Assembly (NCBI GenBank): GCA_030789695.1
Contig: CM061142.1
Location: forward strand, 147,395,266-147,459,265
Length of the DNA stretch: 64,000 nt
From: Scilla litardierei
Lineage: Eukaryota > Streptophyta > Magnoliopsida > Asparagales > Asparagaceae
Direction of reading: 5' to 3'
Below the pieces are notes generated by a model, which worked only from the letters and a program-made list of their open reading frames with translations, searched no databases and was not told the DNA's origin. A program made the position numbers and the translations under genes. Positions 44,421 to 56,600 of the stretch are shown here, piece by piece. Every line of letters starts with the position of its first letter. The first letter of the stretch is position 1.

Positions 44421-46234
44421 AGAAATTTGGCATAGGAGGGAATCGTCTCGATGGCTTTGAGGAAGGGGATTTGTAGGCTCAAATCTTTCACCATGGCAAA
44501 GAATTTGCCATACTTCTCATCTATTTTGGCTTGGGCAAGCCGTTGTGGAAAAGGCACAACAGGCTTGAACACTCTGAGGTTCCCTTCCTCGGTTTTCTTT
44601 TTCTCTTCTTCTTCATGGACTCCCTCCGGAGTAGTTGGCTTTGGCGACGAAGCACCGTCGTCATTTCATTTTTCAATTGGTCGTTCCACGACCAACGGTG
44701 CTTCCAGTCCTTTGGGGGGCACTCTTATGGGGATTTGCGTTCCGCTCCTCAAGACGATGGCGGACACATTCTCATGCTCATGCGTGAGTGCCAAGGTCCG
44801 ATTTACCCCCCTCGGGTTCACCTCAGGCTATGGCGGTAATAGATTTTGTGGTCTCTGAAGGTTCACCACTTGTACCCCCAGCTGGGTCACTTGATCAGTG
44901 AGAACTCTTTGTCCCATCTCCAGCTTCAGATTTATCTTCTCCTGGTTGGCGATGTAATGAGTCAAGAGGGACTCAACCGGAGAGATGGCCCTCTGCTGGC
45001 CATATTGCTGCTGGACGGGCTGTTGATTCCTTGGAGCATACTGTTGATACTGTTGTGGAGGTTGTTGCTGCTGAAATTGCTGCTGCTGAAACTGCTGCTG
45101 GGGCTTAGCCGGCTGATATATTTGTTGTTGCTGCTGCTGAGTCGGCTGCTAATATGGCGCCCGGTAACTAAGGTTGTGATGATTCCAGTTGTTAGGAGAG
45201 TAGGCCGGGTTGGAGTTGGTTCGTGGTGGAAAAGGTGCATTCCCCGTAGGATTGTAAAATAATGTGCTCGCCTGATCCAACGGTGGTGAGACGTCACCAC
45301 CGTCGAATTCTCCAAAGACTTCGGATTCCACCGCAGCAATCTGTTGTGTACCGGTGCCACCGGCGCCTACCATCAATGTGGAGATCTAGGTCGATAGCAA
45401 GTCAAACTTGTTGGATAATTTGTCGACGTCCTCAACCCTGTGGATGCCCCCAGATCTAGGTGTGGCTCTCTCGTCACACCACCGCTCATTGTTAGATGCC
45501 ATATTTTCCAGAATCTGTCCGGCATCTTCTTCGCTTCTTGACATAAAGGACCCTCCAGCCGCGGTGTCCATGGAAGATTTCAAATCGTCCCGCAACCCAT
45601 TATATAACAGATTTATGATCTGCCACTTGGGGAGCTCATGGTGGGGACATCTCCGCTGCATCTCCTTATATCTGGTCCAGGCTTCGTGCAAAGACTCGTG
45701 GCTGGCCTAGGAGAAGGAAGAGATCTCACTCCTCAGCTTCATGGTCTTCCCCGGAGGAAAGAACTTCGTCAGGAAAGCATTTGAGAGCTTCTCCCAGGTG
45801 CTGAATGTATTCGGGTCCTCCCCCCTAAGCCACAGCTTGGCCTTATCTCGCAGAGAGAAGGGGAATAGCTTCAGAGGGATCGCCTCAGTTGTGACACCGT
45901 TTATCCGGAAGGTGTCACATTTCTCCAAGAAGGAGTCCAAATGTTCAATGGGGCTCTCCATGGGTGCACCCGAAAATTGATCCTGCTAGATCCACGTCAC
46001 CAACGACGCCTTAAGCTCAAAGCTTTGGGCCATAATAGCAGGAGGGCGGATGGCAGAGGTGGACTCGATCGATGGCATCGAGTACTCCAGCAGGGACCTG
46101 TGAGGCGAGGTGTTCTCCCCCATGGTTTTAGGATCCTCTCTTCTTCGCTTCTCGGTGGCCAAACGCCTTAGGGCGGAATTTATCTCTGGATCAACGGGGA
46201 TCAAGCCGTCGAGACTTCTTGAACTTCTGCGCAT
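44421..46234 (-). pseudogene. element B gag
   Basis: Starts MRRSSRSLDGLIPVDPEIN at 46234. Core retrotransposon gag: MESPIEHLDSFLEKCDTF, LKLFPFSLRDKAKLWL, FLTKFFPPGKT, LHEAWTRYKEMQRRCPHHELP, then NMASNNERW, a Gln-rich region (45000-45150) and NLKLEMGQR-type helix. Lesions: CAG to TAG at about 45985, a stop at about 45705 and others near 45384 and 45148. There is no CCHC knuckle; the Gln-rich segment sits instead, as in many Athila gags (recalled). Confidence 0.85.
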
Positions 46235-46409
46235 GAAAAACTACAAACACCCGTGAAGCGAAAAGTGGGAAAGAAACAGATAAAATAAAAAATAAAAACA
46301 AAAGTAAGAAAATAAAAAGGAAAAAGAAGAATGCGAAAATTATCGCGAGGTAGGGATGAGAGCTAGACACAAGGGTTCATGAAATCCTAAAATAACAAGC
46401 ATGTTGCCT
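46235..46409 (-). other. 5' leader of element B
   Basis: A/G-rich on the plus strand. The part next to the primer site matches the leaders of A and C (CGCGATAATTTTCGCA). No ORF. Confidence 0.6.
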
Positions 46410-46421
46410 CCCCGGCCATAA
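46410..46421 (-). other. damaged tRNA-Asp primer-binding site of element B
   Basis: CCCCGGCCATAAAGC on the plus strand: the AACGGCG part of the primer site is deleted when compared with A and C. Reverse transcription of this copy's RNA could not start normally. Confidence 0.7.
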
Positions 46422-46425
46422 AGCT

Positions 46426-48063
46426 TGACGTCCCCCGCTTATGCGTGTTTGAATGTGTGCAATATTATGATTGGGGGCGTGAGATTTAAATAATTGAAAC
46501 CGCAAGCGCACGGTGTTGTAGTGTGGCTTGGGGGTCGAACTCAGGGAGGCGTGGATGTGCTTGTGTCAAGTAGGATCAAATTCACCCCATGGGCGAGCTA
46601 GCCTGAATCGGATGATAGGTTGTCACGGTAAATGAAATGTAAGGTATAAACAATATAAAGGAAAAACCCGGGACTTTGGTTTCCACCCTATCGTGTGATT
46701 CTTGCCGATATAGCCTACGGGTAGGATAGCGATCGGAATTAGGGTCTAATGGTGAGACGTTGCCTCTGAAAGTGGTACCAGCGTCCCATGGGTCCGATAT
46801 TCTGGTCGGTGCCCAGGATGATACGCCGGACTTCCCGGGTTCGGTCAGTGGGCACTCCCGTGTCCATTAACACTGACCGACTCCGGGAGCACTAAGCTCG
46901 CAACGATGACTCCCAACGTCTCATCATGCCGCTCCCGCGCACTAGGATTCGACGTGTACGCTAAGGGCGTGAGCTATGGCTAGGGAGTCAACCGCCAAGT
47001 TTATTCCCCCTTGGCCCAACGGTCAAAGGTGGTCTTTTTCCCGCCGATGACAATAAAACACCCCGCGTAACCGGTAGATTCCTAATCCCTATCGATTTCC
47101 TAGTCCTATGGACGCATCGGGGAGAGCACACGAGGGGGTTTCCACCAAAATCCCAGATTTGGGAACTACTCACATATATTTAGTAAAAAGCGATCTAAAT
47201 AGAAATCGACCGTAAAAATCATGATCAGGCGATTGAAAAGCAGTAAGAGAAATGCTAATAACACTATATTAAAGTTTAAAAAAGATCGGAAAACTTACAA
47301 ATATCTGAAAAATTACAGCCGTCAAGAGAGAGAAAAAAAAGCAAAAAATAACAACTCCCGTTTCTGGAAAACAGCAAAAAATAACAACTCCCGTTTCTGG
47401 AAAACCTAGGGGTCATATATATAGAATACGATATCACCCGATCGGGTGAAAAGTCACCCGATCGGGTGACCTGCTTCGTTTCTTCGACAGTTCAACACGG
47501 GACTTCACCCGGTCACCACGGTACGGTCGGTTGGATCTTTGTGCCGTCGGGTGAACCGGTCGGTTGGATCTTTGTGCCGTCGGGTGAACCGGTCGGTTGA
47601 TCTCTCCGTGTCTTGGCTTCGGAGAATCAGCTACAGGTGAACCGATCGGGTGAAGGTCACCCGATCGGTTGGCATTCAGCGTCAGAATTTCAGAGAGTTG
47701 GGGCGTTTGAACCGGTCACTGAACCGACCGGGTGACTTCTTGGCTGCTCCAACTTGTGTCCGGGTGGTGCACGCGTGCACCACCCGATCGGTTGGAAATG
47801 ACCAACCGGTCGGGTGAGGGGCTGAAAGATGTGATCTTCGTCGTTTGACCCCCTGGATCATGCGTGACTCCTCCTGTTGCTCCGGGGACTCATTATATCG
47901 TCGTTTTATGTCCCCTATGCCAGTAAACTCCTGCAAAATACGAAAAACACGGAAAAGTGAAAGAAAACAAGAAAATACGAGAAAAAGAATATAAGACGGT
48001 GGTAAATGACGGAAAAACACGGAAGAAAACGTGCGCAAATATATGAAATATAAACACACGTCA
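46426..48063 (-). repeat. 5' LTR of element B
   Basis: 1638 bp, TGACGTCCCC...ACACACGTCA. Longer than the left LTR because of local duplications, including a direct repeat of AAAAAATAACAACTCCCGTT (47344-47403). TATA-like block at 47413-47424, palindrome array 47436-47815. Confidence 0.9.
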
Positions 48064-48068
48064 GAGAC

Positions 48069-49519
48069 CGAGAAGTCGACTGCTGGGGTGGCCGTGAAGG
48101 TCACAAAAGATGACTCCCCAGGAGTCGAGAACAACAATCAGGATAGGGTCTCTACTGCGGCGGTGAAAGAGGACTCGCCGCTCTCTAAAATGGTAGTGGG
48201 ATGCTTGGGGCTGGCAGCGGAAATGGGCTCGGCAGAAAGAGGCACAGGGGTGGTGGTGGTGGACGGCTCAGCAAAAGTGCTCCCGACACGAACAGACGTG
48301 TGGACAAACATGTCAGGAGGTGCAGACAGATCATGAGCAGGCTGAGGGATCACGGGGTCGACGGGTGGAACGAGGGGCTCCTGCTGAGCACCCTCGGGCT
48401 CAAGCACGTAGGCGGTGGGGATAAGGAGATCCATCGCTGGAATCCAGTCTCCACTGTCAGGTCTAATATGTGTCCGGGCAGGGCTCGGGAGAACCATGTA
48501 GTCAGCACCGAAGGGACCATGCAGCCAAACCCAGGGCTGACGACCATGGGGACGAAGCATCTTCATCTGGGCCATAACATCTATAGAAAGTGTAGTGGGG
48601 CCGGGAGGTCGACGCATGTCGTCAGGAAGGTCCACACCGGTCATAAGGGCCAAGAGGGTGACCAAACCGTTGCAACAGATAGGCGTACGAACGCTCACAG
48701 AAATAATGATGTGGTCCAAAAACCAACTGGTAATGTCGATCTCGACGGCGGGGACCAGATCGTCACTACCCTTACCTAGAACCCTAGGGCGTGTCATCGC
48801 ATAGAGCATGTAGAGCTCTGGCGTAGATAGCGTCCTGGGCTCGTACCTCGCAAGAAAGTAGTTGCCATAAGGTGCTGTGCAATGCGGAGGCAAGGGTGGA
48901 TAATAGCTTATGCCTTGGCCCTGCTAGGGTCAAAGGCGAGTGATGATCCCGTGATCCGTGTCCAGAAGGCGTGGGTGTCGAACGACGGGGGTGGGATGTG
49001 TGTGGTAGCGTAATCGCGGTCTGGGTCAGGGACGGCGGGCCACTGGAAAAATGCTCTAAGCATGTCGAGAGTCATCTCACACTCTCGATCCATCAAACGG
49101 AAGGAGCATCCTCTAGGGGTCTGGTCAATGGAACTAAGGACCTATAGTGTCGGACGGATGTAAGTATCCGCCGACACCGACAGAAAGTCACACCATCCCA
49201 CGTTGTCGTACAATGTGAGAAGCCCATCAAGTACCCCTAAGCGGTCTAGGTCGGCTAGGTGTGCAAACCTAGAGGGTACTATCGAGCGATGGCAGATACG
49301 CTCGAATCTAGCGCGGTGTGCGTCATTTCGAAACGTAATCCCCATCGGCCCGACGGCGGGAGCAGGTGGTGGAACGGGATCAGCAGGAAGCGGTTGTGTA
49401 GGTGGTGGTGGTGGGCTAGGTGGAGGGGAGTCCGCCCTAGCAGAAGAGGAGCCAGGATCACCTTACTTCTTCCGCTTCGAAGCGGGCTCTCGCATGCGTG
49501 AACTACGGCGTGGCGACAT
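48069..49519 (-). pseudogene. element D ORF3, N-terminal part (left of the split by B)
   Basis: Start ATG at 49519 (MSPRRSSRMREP), then Pro-rich segment, GITFRNDAHRARFERI, VGWCDFLSVSADTYIRPTL, CEMTLDMLRAFFQWP, AIIHPCLRIAQHLM, ELYMLYAM, and TPICCNGLVTLLALM, the same order as A ORF3. Stops at about 49465, 49142 and 48908. Interrupted at 48068 by B with duplication GAGAC; continues at 37896. Confidence 0.8.
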
Positions 49520-50040
49520 GCATACCGCGTAACGTGCCCACCCAAAACAAAATGCGGCGCGCTAAATAATGAAACGAGTATACATGAGCATGCCGTGAGA
49601 GCAATCAGCGATGTGTGCGAAGATACGCCTCCTCTGCAAAGCTCCGTATGCATCAAAAAGCTCCCCAAAGCCCCCCCAAGCTAACCTGAAAAGCAAACGG
49701 TAAAATCAGCAAATAATACTCAATATACATGGAGGAGATAGGGGATAATAGATATAAATAAAATTTGATTTGAATTTGGGGAGTAACGGGCATACAAAAT
49801 AGGAGAAATGTGGAGAAAATAGGCATTTTTGGCGAAATGGGGCGAGCGGCGACGGCGTAGGGCGGCGTCGGCGGTGTGCTGCGGCGGGGCGGGGCCGACG
49901 TTGCCGGCGGTCGACGTCGCCGACGGTCAGGGTCGAATCGGGCGAAGGAGCATGGAGTCGGTCGATAGCAGCTGAAGCGGCTCGGGCGAAGGTGAAGAAA
50001 ATTGGGGATTTTTGATTTTTTGGAATTCGCACAGCGCCCG
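49520..50040 (-). other. leader between internal promoter and ORF3, element D
   Basis: GC-rich part at 49850-50000 with chance ORFs. No recognised protein. Confidence 0.5.
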
Positions 50041-50044
50041 ACAA

Positions 50045-50052
50045 GTATATAG
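50045..50052 (-). promoter_or_regulatory. candidate internal promoter (TATA box) upstream of ORF3, element D
   Basis: Minus-strand CCTATATACT, ten bases from the internal palindrome array. Confidence 0.45.
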
Positions 50053-50061
50053 GAATGATAC

Positions 50062-50402
50062 GACTCGACCGAGTGAAGATTTCACTCAGCCGAGTGGGTT
50101 ATGAAATAGAATTTCGAGAAATATTTCCCAGAAGTTACGACTCGGCCGAGTGACTTTTCTCATTCGGTCGAATGGAAAAGTTCCACTCGGCCGAGTGGCT
50201 CAGCCACTCAGCAATTTTTAGAGCGTGCGGGTATCTGTTTCACTCGGCCGAGTGACAAGTCACTCGCCCGAGTGGAAAATTATACTGTAAATCGAAAAAT
50301 TAACAGAGAGTTGGTCAGCAGAAAATTTCCTGACTGGCACTCCACTCGGTCGAATGGAGTCTTTGCTCGGCCGAGTGACAAATGTTACTCAGCCGAGTGG
50401 CT
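50062..50402 (-). repeat. internal palindrome array of element D
   Basis: CACTCGGCCGAGTG and variants (CTCGACCGAGTG, CTCAGCCGAGTG) at 50073-50098, 50138-50200, 50240-50275 and 50342-50402, between pol and ORF3. Confidence 0.85.
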
Positions 50403-50729
50403 TCCTGTTTTCTGCAACGACTCTCTGTTTTTGCTCCATTCTCTATTTTTCTTCCTCCAGTCAGCTCCTTCTTCATCCTGGGGCCTGAGCGCATTTCTGA
50501 AGCGCTCTCCTTTGCCTCGGACATCCTCCATTTGAATGATCTCTCTTTCTCCATCTCCTGTCATAAAAATTTGGACCCGTTGTCACGATTTTCATAGACA
50601 CTAGACTCTAAACATTAAGAAAAATCTAAAATAAAAATAAAAATCAACTAAAAATGATATAAACCCGTTGGGTTGTCTCCCGACAAGCGCTCGTTTAACG
50701 TCATGAGCTCGACCCCTTAAGATTTTCGT
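50403..50729 (-). other. non-coding spacer of element D with post-stop block
   Basis: Follows pol in element sense. The altered post-stop hairpin (GTTGGG-TTGTCT-CCCGAC on the plus strand) is at about 50669-50686, with AACGTCATGAGCTCGA adjoining at 50697-50712. Confidence 0.6.
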
Positions 50730-53700
50730 TTAGCGCATGATGTTGGGCGCATACGAGATACGCCTGTCAAGTTTACCGGGAAGGCCACTTGGATTTAGTT
50801 GTTGGTGGTCGTCGGCCTTCCTCGGCGTCCCCTCATCATAGGTAGAGTTGGGGGATAAGTCCCCCAAGCTTGAGCTAGCACCAATCTTCCTTCTCACCGG
50901 TGATGCCGATGTTCTGTCCGGCGGAGCTTTCTTTGACTTGTTGGCCGTCAAGAGCTTGCAAAGATCCCTTATCCTTGCGACATCAGCGTCGTCTTCATCA
51001 TCGGCCATGGAGATATCCGGAGGGTCCTCCAACTTTTCTTCACTACTAGAAATTTGGCCTTCTTCAAGGCCTTCTTCATGGCGAGCGCCGATGGAGTGCG
51101 GAATGGCTTCTTCGATCACCTCGTCAAGGAGGTATGAAAGATCGTGGGGACGTCCCTTGAGTAGATATACGCGATTCACCCCACTAGAGGGGACTCCTTC
51201 GGAATAATGCTTGAGCCGTTGTCCATTCACCTTGAATGTGGTCCCGTCTTTCCCTTCCAATTCAAAAGCTCCCCCGGTTGTTTGTGTTTAATGGTGAATG
51301 GTCCGGACCATCATGATCTCAACTTTCCGGGAAAGAGTCGAAGCCGGAATTGAATAGGAGGACTTTATCTCCGACCTTGAAGTCTGTAACGGTGATGCGT
51401 GCGTCGTGGAGGATTTTAGTCCTTTCCTTATAAATCCTTGAGCTCTCATAAGCATCACGTCTAATCTCATCAAGCTCATTAATGTCTAAGAGTCACCTCA
51501 CCACCGCACTCTTGTAGTCGTAATTGAATGTCTTAATAGCCCAATATGCGCGGTGCTCCAACTCTACCAGTAAGTGACAAGCCTTCTCATAAACAAGTCG
51601 GTATGGTGTGGTGCCAATGGGAGTGCAAAAGGCCGTACGATAAGCCCATAGTGCATCGTTCAATTTCATCGACCAATCCTTTCTAGATCTATCGACGGTC
51701 TTTTCTAGAATTTGCTTGATTTCTCGGTTCGACACCTCCACTTGGCCACTTGTCTGAGGGTGGTATGCCATGCCAACTCAATGATTCACCCCATATCTTT
51801 TCAACATGGCTTCAAATTTGTTTTCTATAAAGTGGCTCCCCCATCGCTTATCAAAGTACGAGGCACCCCAAAGCGTGGGAAGATGTTTTGCTTGAAAAAC
51901 TTGGACACCACCCTCGCATCATTAGTAGGGGTCGCAATGGCTTCCACCCATTTAGAGACGTAATCCACGGCTAATAAGATGTATTTGTTTCCCTTGCTTG
52001 ACGGAAAAGGTCCCATGAAGTCCACTCCCCAACAATCAAATAGCTCAATTTCTAGAATGGGCCTCATCGGCATCTCGCTTCGCCTTGATATATTCCCGGT
52101 CCGTTGGCATCTATCACATCCCTTGACGAAGTCATGCGTATCCTTGAACATGGTCGGCCAAAAGAATCCGCATTGCAATATCTTAGCGGTGGTCTTAGAT
52201 GAGGCGTGATGTCCCCTGCATGGCATACCATGGCAATGCAAGATGATTGATGTGGCCTCCTCATTGGAAACACATCTCCGAATAACACCATCCTTGCAAA
52301 TCTTGAAGAGATACGAATCTTCCCAAAAATAAATTCGGACTTCGTGCATAAATCTCCTCTTTTGTTGCATGGGCATTCCGCTTGGTTTTATCCCACACAC
52401 CAAATAGTTAACAAAGTCCGCATACCAAGACACCTCTCTGGGTCTTAGGGCGAATAGCCTCTCATCGGCAAAAGTGTCATCGATAGGTAAGCTTTCATCC
52501 TCCTTATCACGAACAAGCCTAGATAAGTGGTCCGCTACAACGTTGTCCATGCCCTTTTTGTCTCTAATCTCCAAGTCGAATTCTTGCAACAAAAGTATCC
52601 ATCTTATTAATCTTAGCTTGGCCTCTTTTTTGCTTAGAAGATACTTCAATGCCGCATGGTCGGTATGGACAATTACTTTGGATCCAAGGTGGTAGGAACA
52701 GAACTTCTCGATGGAGTAGACAACTGCTAAAAGCTCTTTCTTGGTGGTGGTATAATTTTTCTACGCATCGTCCAATGTTTTGCTTGCATAGAATATTGTG
52801 TGAAGCTTTTTATCCTTCCTTTGACCGAGCACTGCTCCTATTGCTTGGTCACTTGCATCACACATGAGCTCAAAGGGGAGGCTCCAATCGGGCGGTTGTA
52901 TAATGGGGGCGGAAATGAGCGCTTCCTTCAACGTATTAAATGCTTGCAAGCGCTCTCCTGAAAAGACAAAGGGGGCATCTTTAGCAAGCAAGGAAGTAAG
53001 GGGTCAGGCAATTAGGGCAAAGTCCTTGATAAAGCGGCGGTAAAACCCCGCATGACCAAGGAACCCTCTAATGCCCTTTACATTAATAGGAGGAGGGAGT
53101 TTTTCGATTACCTCGAATTTCGCCTTATCGACCTCGATTCCCCTAGAAGACACAAGATGCCCAAGTACTATCCCTTCGATGACCATAAAATGACATTTTT
53201 CCCAATTAAGAGTGAGGTTGTTTTATTGGCATCGTTTGAGGACTTTAGTAAGATTAGCCAAAAAAGAATCAAACTCACTCCCATACATGGAAAAATCATC
53301 CATGAAGACTTCCATAATATTTTCAACGTAATCAGAAAAGATTGATGTCATGCACCTTTGAAAAGTGGCGGGAGCATTGCAAAGTCCAAAGCGCATTCTA
53401 CGATAGGCATATGTACCATAAGGACATGTGAAAGTGGTCTTTTCTTGGTTGTTTTCATGCAAGGGGATTTGAAAGAATCCCAAATACCCATCCAAATAGC
53501 AAAAGTATTTACGTTTAGCAAGACGCTCAAGCATTTGATCAATGAAGGGCAATGGGTAATGGTCCTTCCGGGTGGCTTTGTTTAATTTCCTATAATCAAT
53601 ACACATCCGACATCTCGTGACGGTACGCGTAGAAATGGGTTCTCCCTTTTCGTTTTTTATAACGGTCATCCCTCCCATTTTAGGGACGACATGAACGGGG

Positions 53701-54606
53701 CTAACCCACCTGCTGTCAGAGATAGGATAGATAATGACAGCTTCAAGTAATTTAAGGATCTCTTTCTTAACCACCTCCTTTATGTTAGGGTTCAACCACC
53801 TTTGAGGCTCTATGGAGGTGGCTTCAGTGTTTTCCAAGTGGATTCTATGCATGCAACGCCTAGAGCTTATTCCCTTAAGATCAGAGATGGTGTAGCCAAG
53901 CACATCCTTGTGTGCTCCTAAGGACATCTAAGAGTCTTTCTAGTTGATCATGGTTGAGGTGGGCATTAACAATAACTGAATAGGTCAATTTGTTACCCAA
54001 GAAAGCGTACCTTAGATTTAATGGTAATTGTTTAAGCTCTACCTCAGGTGGCGCTGTTCCCTCTATTTCCTCTCCTTGTGAAAGCTTGACCTCTTCCGCA
54101 ACATCTGGGTTTAGTTCCTGCCCTTTGAGTGGGCTTCCCCACACCGACTCGGATTCACTTCTCGGTGAGGACGGTGCATCAGAATAAACGCTGCACAACT
54201 TTGCACGGGCATCGATGGGATCACCATTGTGCTCCGGTCCAAGCCTGAGATCAAGAGATGCGTCAGTGGGTTCATAAATATAAGAGTAAGGGTCATAGAG
54301 TGTACTTCCCTGAATCTCAGCATGACCAGTGGACTTCTTGGAAGTGTTGTACTCTTCGATGCATGCTCCGCCGTTTTCAAACTATAACTTACCGTCTCTC
54401 ACATCAACTCTGATGTTGCCCTCGATAGTCCCTTCCGGGGAGACTTGATCCATCACAAAACTAGAAAATTGTTGCTCAATGGGGTCCTCGACATCAACGG
54501 CGAACGCCCCTGTGGCATGAACCTCATCAACAAGTTCTTTAAGAAGGTTCGCGAAGGAATCATCGTCCCCCGGGCTAGACTCAGTCATCAACATTGCGTC
54601 ACACAT
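50730..54606 (-). pseudogene. pol: element D pol: RT, RNase H, integrase (decayed, no gag or protease)
   Basis: Starts about 54606 (MCDAMLMTESSP), 145 bases inside the primer site, with an acidic linker and an early stop at 54382. RT follows from about 53927, with MCIDYRKLN and FMDDFS (about 53300); the RT part is nearly continuous. RNase H 52991-52500 has CDASD and [10 protein letters not shown]. Integrase has [15 protein letters not shown] and SDGG in the 52649-51825 frame, then [17 protein letters not shown] in the next frame. Lesions: stops at about 53221, 53002 and 52760, a frameshift directly after SDGG (about 51835), another near 51490. The C-terminal tail is longer than in A. Clearly the same lineage as A pol but with many substitutions. 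Confidence 0.88.
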
Positions 54607-54751
54607 GTCCCTGTTAAGATCTCATGGAGAATTCTGGGAGAGCAAGTAAATTCGACAGCAAACAGAGTCAAAAAGGAAAAATAAAGAAAGATAGATAGAT
54701 AGATGGTAAGAGATAACCGGGTGATCAAAATCAAAAACCGTCAAATGCACG

Positions 54752-54769
54752 TCCCCGGCAACGGTGCCA
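54752..54769 (-). other. primer-binding site of element D (tRNA-Asp, one mismatch)
   Basis: Minus-strand TGGCACCGTTGCCGGGGA; one base differs from the perfect site in element A (G to A). Confidence 0.8.
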
Positions 54770-54776
54770 AAAAGCT

Positions 54777-55912
54777 TGATCGCTTCCGAGTGTACACCCG
54801 TAAAACGACGTGTAGTTTTACCGCAAGCGCATGGTGTAGCGGCGAGCAGGTATCGAACTCAGGGAGGAACAAATGACAGTGTCTCTTTCCGATCACCTAG
54901 CTATTAAGAGGGTCGAGAATCGTTTGGGTAAACAGTCACAATCGTGCTAATGTCAAGAGAAAATATCAAATTAATAAAATGTCTAGGAGTAGGGAATCCC
55001 CACTACGGACCATCTCTCATCATTGTGACTCATAGGTTTCGTTATTGCTAACTTGAATGTGGGTGAGCTAGTCGCAACTAAATGTAGAACTAAGCTCACG
55101 CTCTCGCGCTATTGTCGGTCTATTGCAAACCTAGGGTAGGGCCCAATCTCTTGCAAACCCTAGCCTAAGCCGCTAGGGTGAAGATCGACATCATCATTCA
55201 ATCGTGTCTCGAGCCCACTCTCGTGCAAACTCGAGCTACGACCTAGGTTGCGATAGTTCCTAGCTGTCCAATCTCTTGCAAATGGATATGGGTATAGAAT
55301 CACAATTGAAAATCCTAGCTTTGGCCCAATCTCTTGCAAACCAAGTCTAGAGAGATCCAATTGTCAATCTAAATCGGATATCTAGGCCTTCCTATCAATT
55401 GGGATCCAATCTCTTGCAAATCCCAATCGGTATGAATCCCTAGCTATCCGTAATTAATCAATCACAACCTAACCCTAATCCATTCTAGCACCAATTCCAC
55501 AAATTCATCATAATTTAGAAATAGGGTTCGTAGGGTTCATCCCTACGCCCTAAGACGATGGCACTACTCACTATTCATCATGAAATTCTCAGAAAAATCA
55601 ATAATATTATCAAGAGAATTCATTGCAATAGAGAAATAACAAATAAAAATTGATTTTTTGATAGGAAATAGACAAACCAATGAAGATCCAATGATATCCA
55701 ATGAGAATCCAAATAGAGTAGCCTTTAAATCTCCAAAAAGAAAGCCTAAATCTAATTAATCTAAAAAGTTCTGAAAAGTTCTGAAAAAGGCTACAAAAAG
55801 CTCTCCTAACTAGGGCAAAAACTGGGTTTAAATACCCCCCAAAATCGCCCAAAAAATCGACACCAAACTGCCCCTGCGCAGCCCAGAAATCGCAACTTAC
55901 GCAGAGGCAGAG
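54777..55912 (-). repeat. 5' LTR of element D, inner part; interrupted by element C
   Basis: Matches 33661-34800 of the left LTR, including the hairpin array (55130-55432) and TATA box. Broken just before the expected start of the palindrome array. The rest lies beyond element C. Confidence 0.88.
55130..55432 (-). other. hairpin array with near-invariant loop, second LTR copy (element D)
   Basis: Same five loop words as 34014-34316 at about 55142, 55216, 55268, 55325 and 55406; stems 1, 2, 4 and 5 retained, stem 3 weakened (CCTAGCTG / TGGATATGG). Confidence 0.8.
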
Positions 55913-56159
55913 TGACGTGCGTTTATATTTCATATATTCACGCACGTTTTCTTCTGTGTTTTTCCGATTTTTACCGACGACTTGTATTCGTTTTCTCGTG
56001 TTTTCTTGTTTTCTTTCACTTTTCCGTGTTTTTGTATTTTTGCAGGAGTTCACCGGCGTAGGGGACATAAAATGACGATATCATGAGTCCCCGGAGTAAC
56101 AGGAGGAGTCACGCATGATCCAGGGGGTCAAACGACGAAGATCGCATCTTTCAGCCCCT

Positions 56160-56582
56160 CAACCGATCGGTTGGTCACTTCCAACCGATCGGGTGATGCA
56201 TGCGTGCACCACCTAGACACAAGTTGGAGCGGCCAAGAAGTCACCCGGTCGGTTCAGAGACCGGTTCAAACGCCCCAACTCTCTGGAATTTGATGCTGAA
56301 TGCTAACCGATCGGGTGACCTTCACCCGATCGGTTCACCTGTAGCCAATTCTCTGAAGCCATGACATGGAGAACTCAACCGATCGGTTCACCAGTAGCCA
56401 ATTCTCCGAAGCCATGACACGGAGAGCTCAACCGACCGGTTCACCCGACGGCGCGAAGATCCAACCAGTCAGCTTCAACCCTCAACCGACCGTGCCGTAT
56501 GACCGGGTGAGGTCCCGTGCTGAACTACCGAAGAAACGAAGCAGGTCACCCGATCGGTTGACTTTTCAACCGATCGGGTGAT
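56160..56582 (+). repeat. palindrome array (CCGATCGG type) in element C LTR
   Basis: AACCGATCGGTTGG, CCGATCGGGTGACCTTCACCCGATCGG and others; a segment of about 60 bases (ACTCAACCGATCGGTTCACC... to ...GAAGCCATGACA) is duplicated at 56330-56425. Confidence 0.85.
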
Positions 56583-56589
56583 ATCGTAT

Positions 56590-56600
56590 TCTATATATAG
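56590..56600 (+). promoter_or_regulatory. TATA box in element C LTR
   Basis: TCTATATATAGG eight bases after the palindrome array and before the conserved GACCCCTAGATT segment. Confidence 0.6.

Larger units (their letters stand above)
37897..48063 (-). mobile_element. Athila-like element B: gag-protease only, no RT or integrase
   Basis: LTRs 37897-39472 and 46426-48063, target duplication GAGAC (37892-37896 and 48064-48068). Element order: 5' LTR, damaged primer site, gag, protease, post-stop hairpin, palindromes with TATA, ORF3, 3' region, polypurine tract, 3' LTR. The protease ORF ends within 40 bases of the post-stop hairpin, exactly where pol ends in element A; no RT, RNase H or integrase motif occurs anywhere in the 7-kb interior. 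Confidence 0.9.
33661..55912 (-). mobile_element. Athila-like Ty3/gypsy element D: pol-only, decayed; contains B and is cut by C
   Basis: Left LTR 33661-35472; right LTR starts 54777 and is interrupted at 55912 by element C. With B and one GAGAC duplication removed, the internal region is about 9.1 kb. Element order: primer site, pol pseudogene, post-stop block, palindromes with TATA, ORF3 (split by B), 3' region, polypurine tract. No gag, zinc knuckle or protease motif. Confidence 0.88.

Noticed and set aside
48201..48779. Plus-strand ORF of 192 codons
   Set aside because: Antisense to element D ORF3; codon content reflects the complementary Pro/Ser-rich protein.
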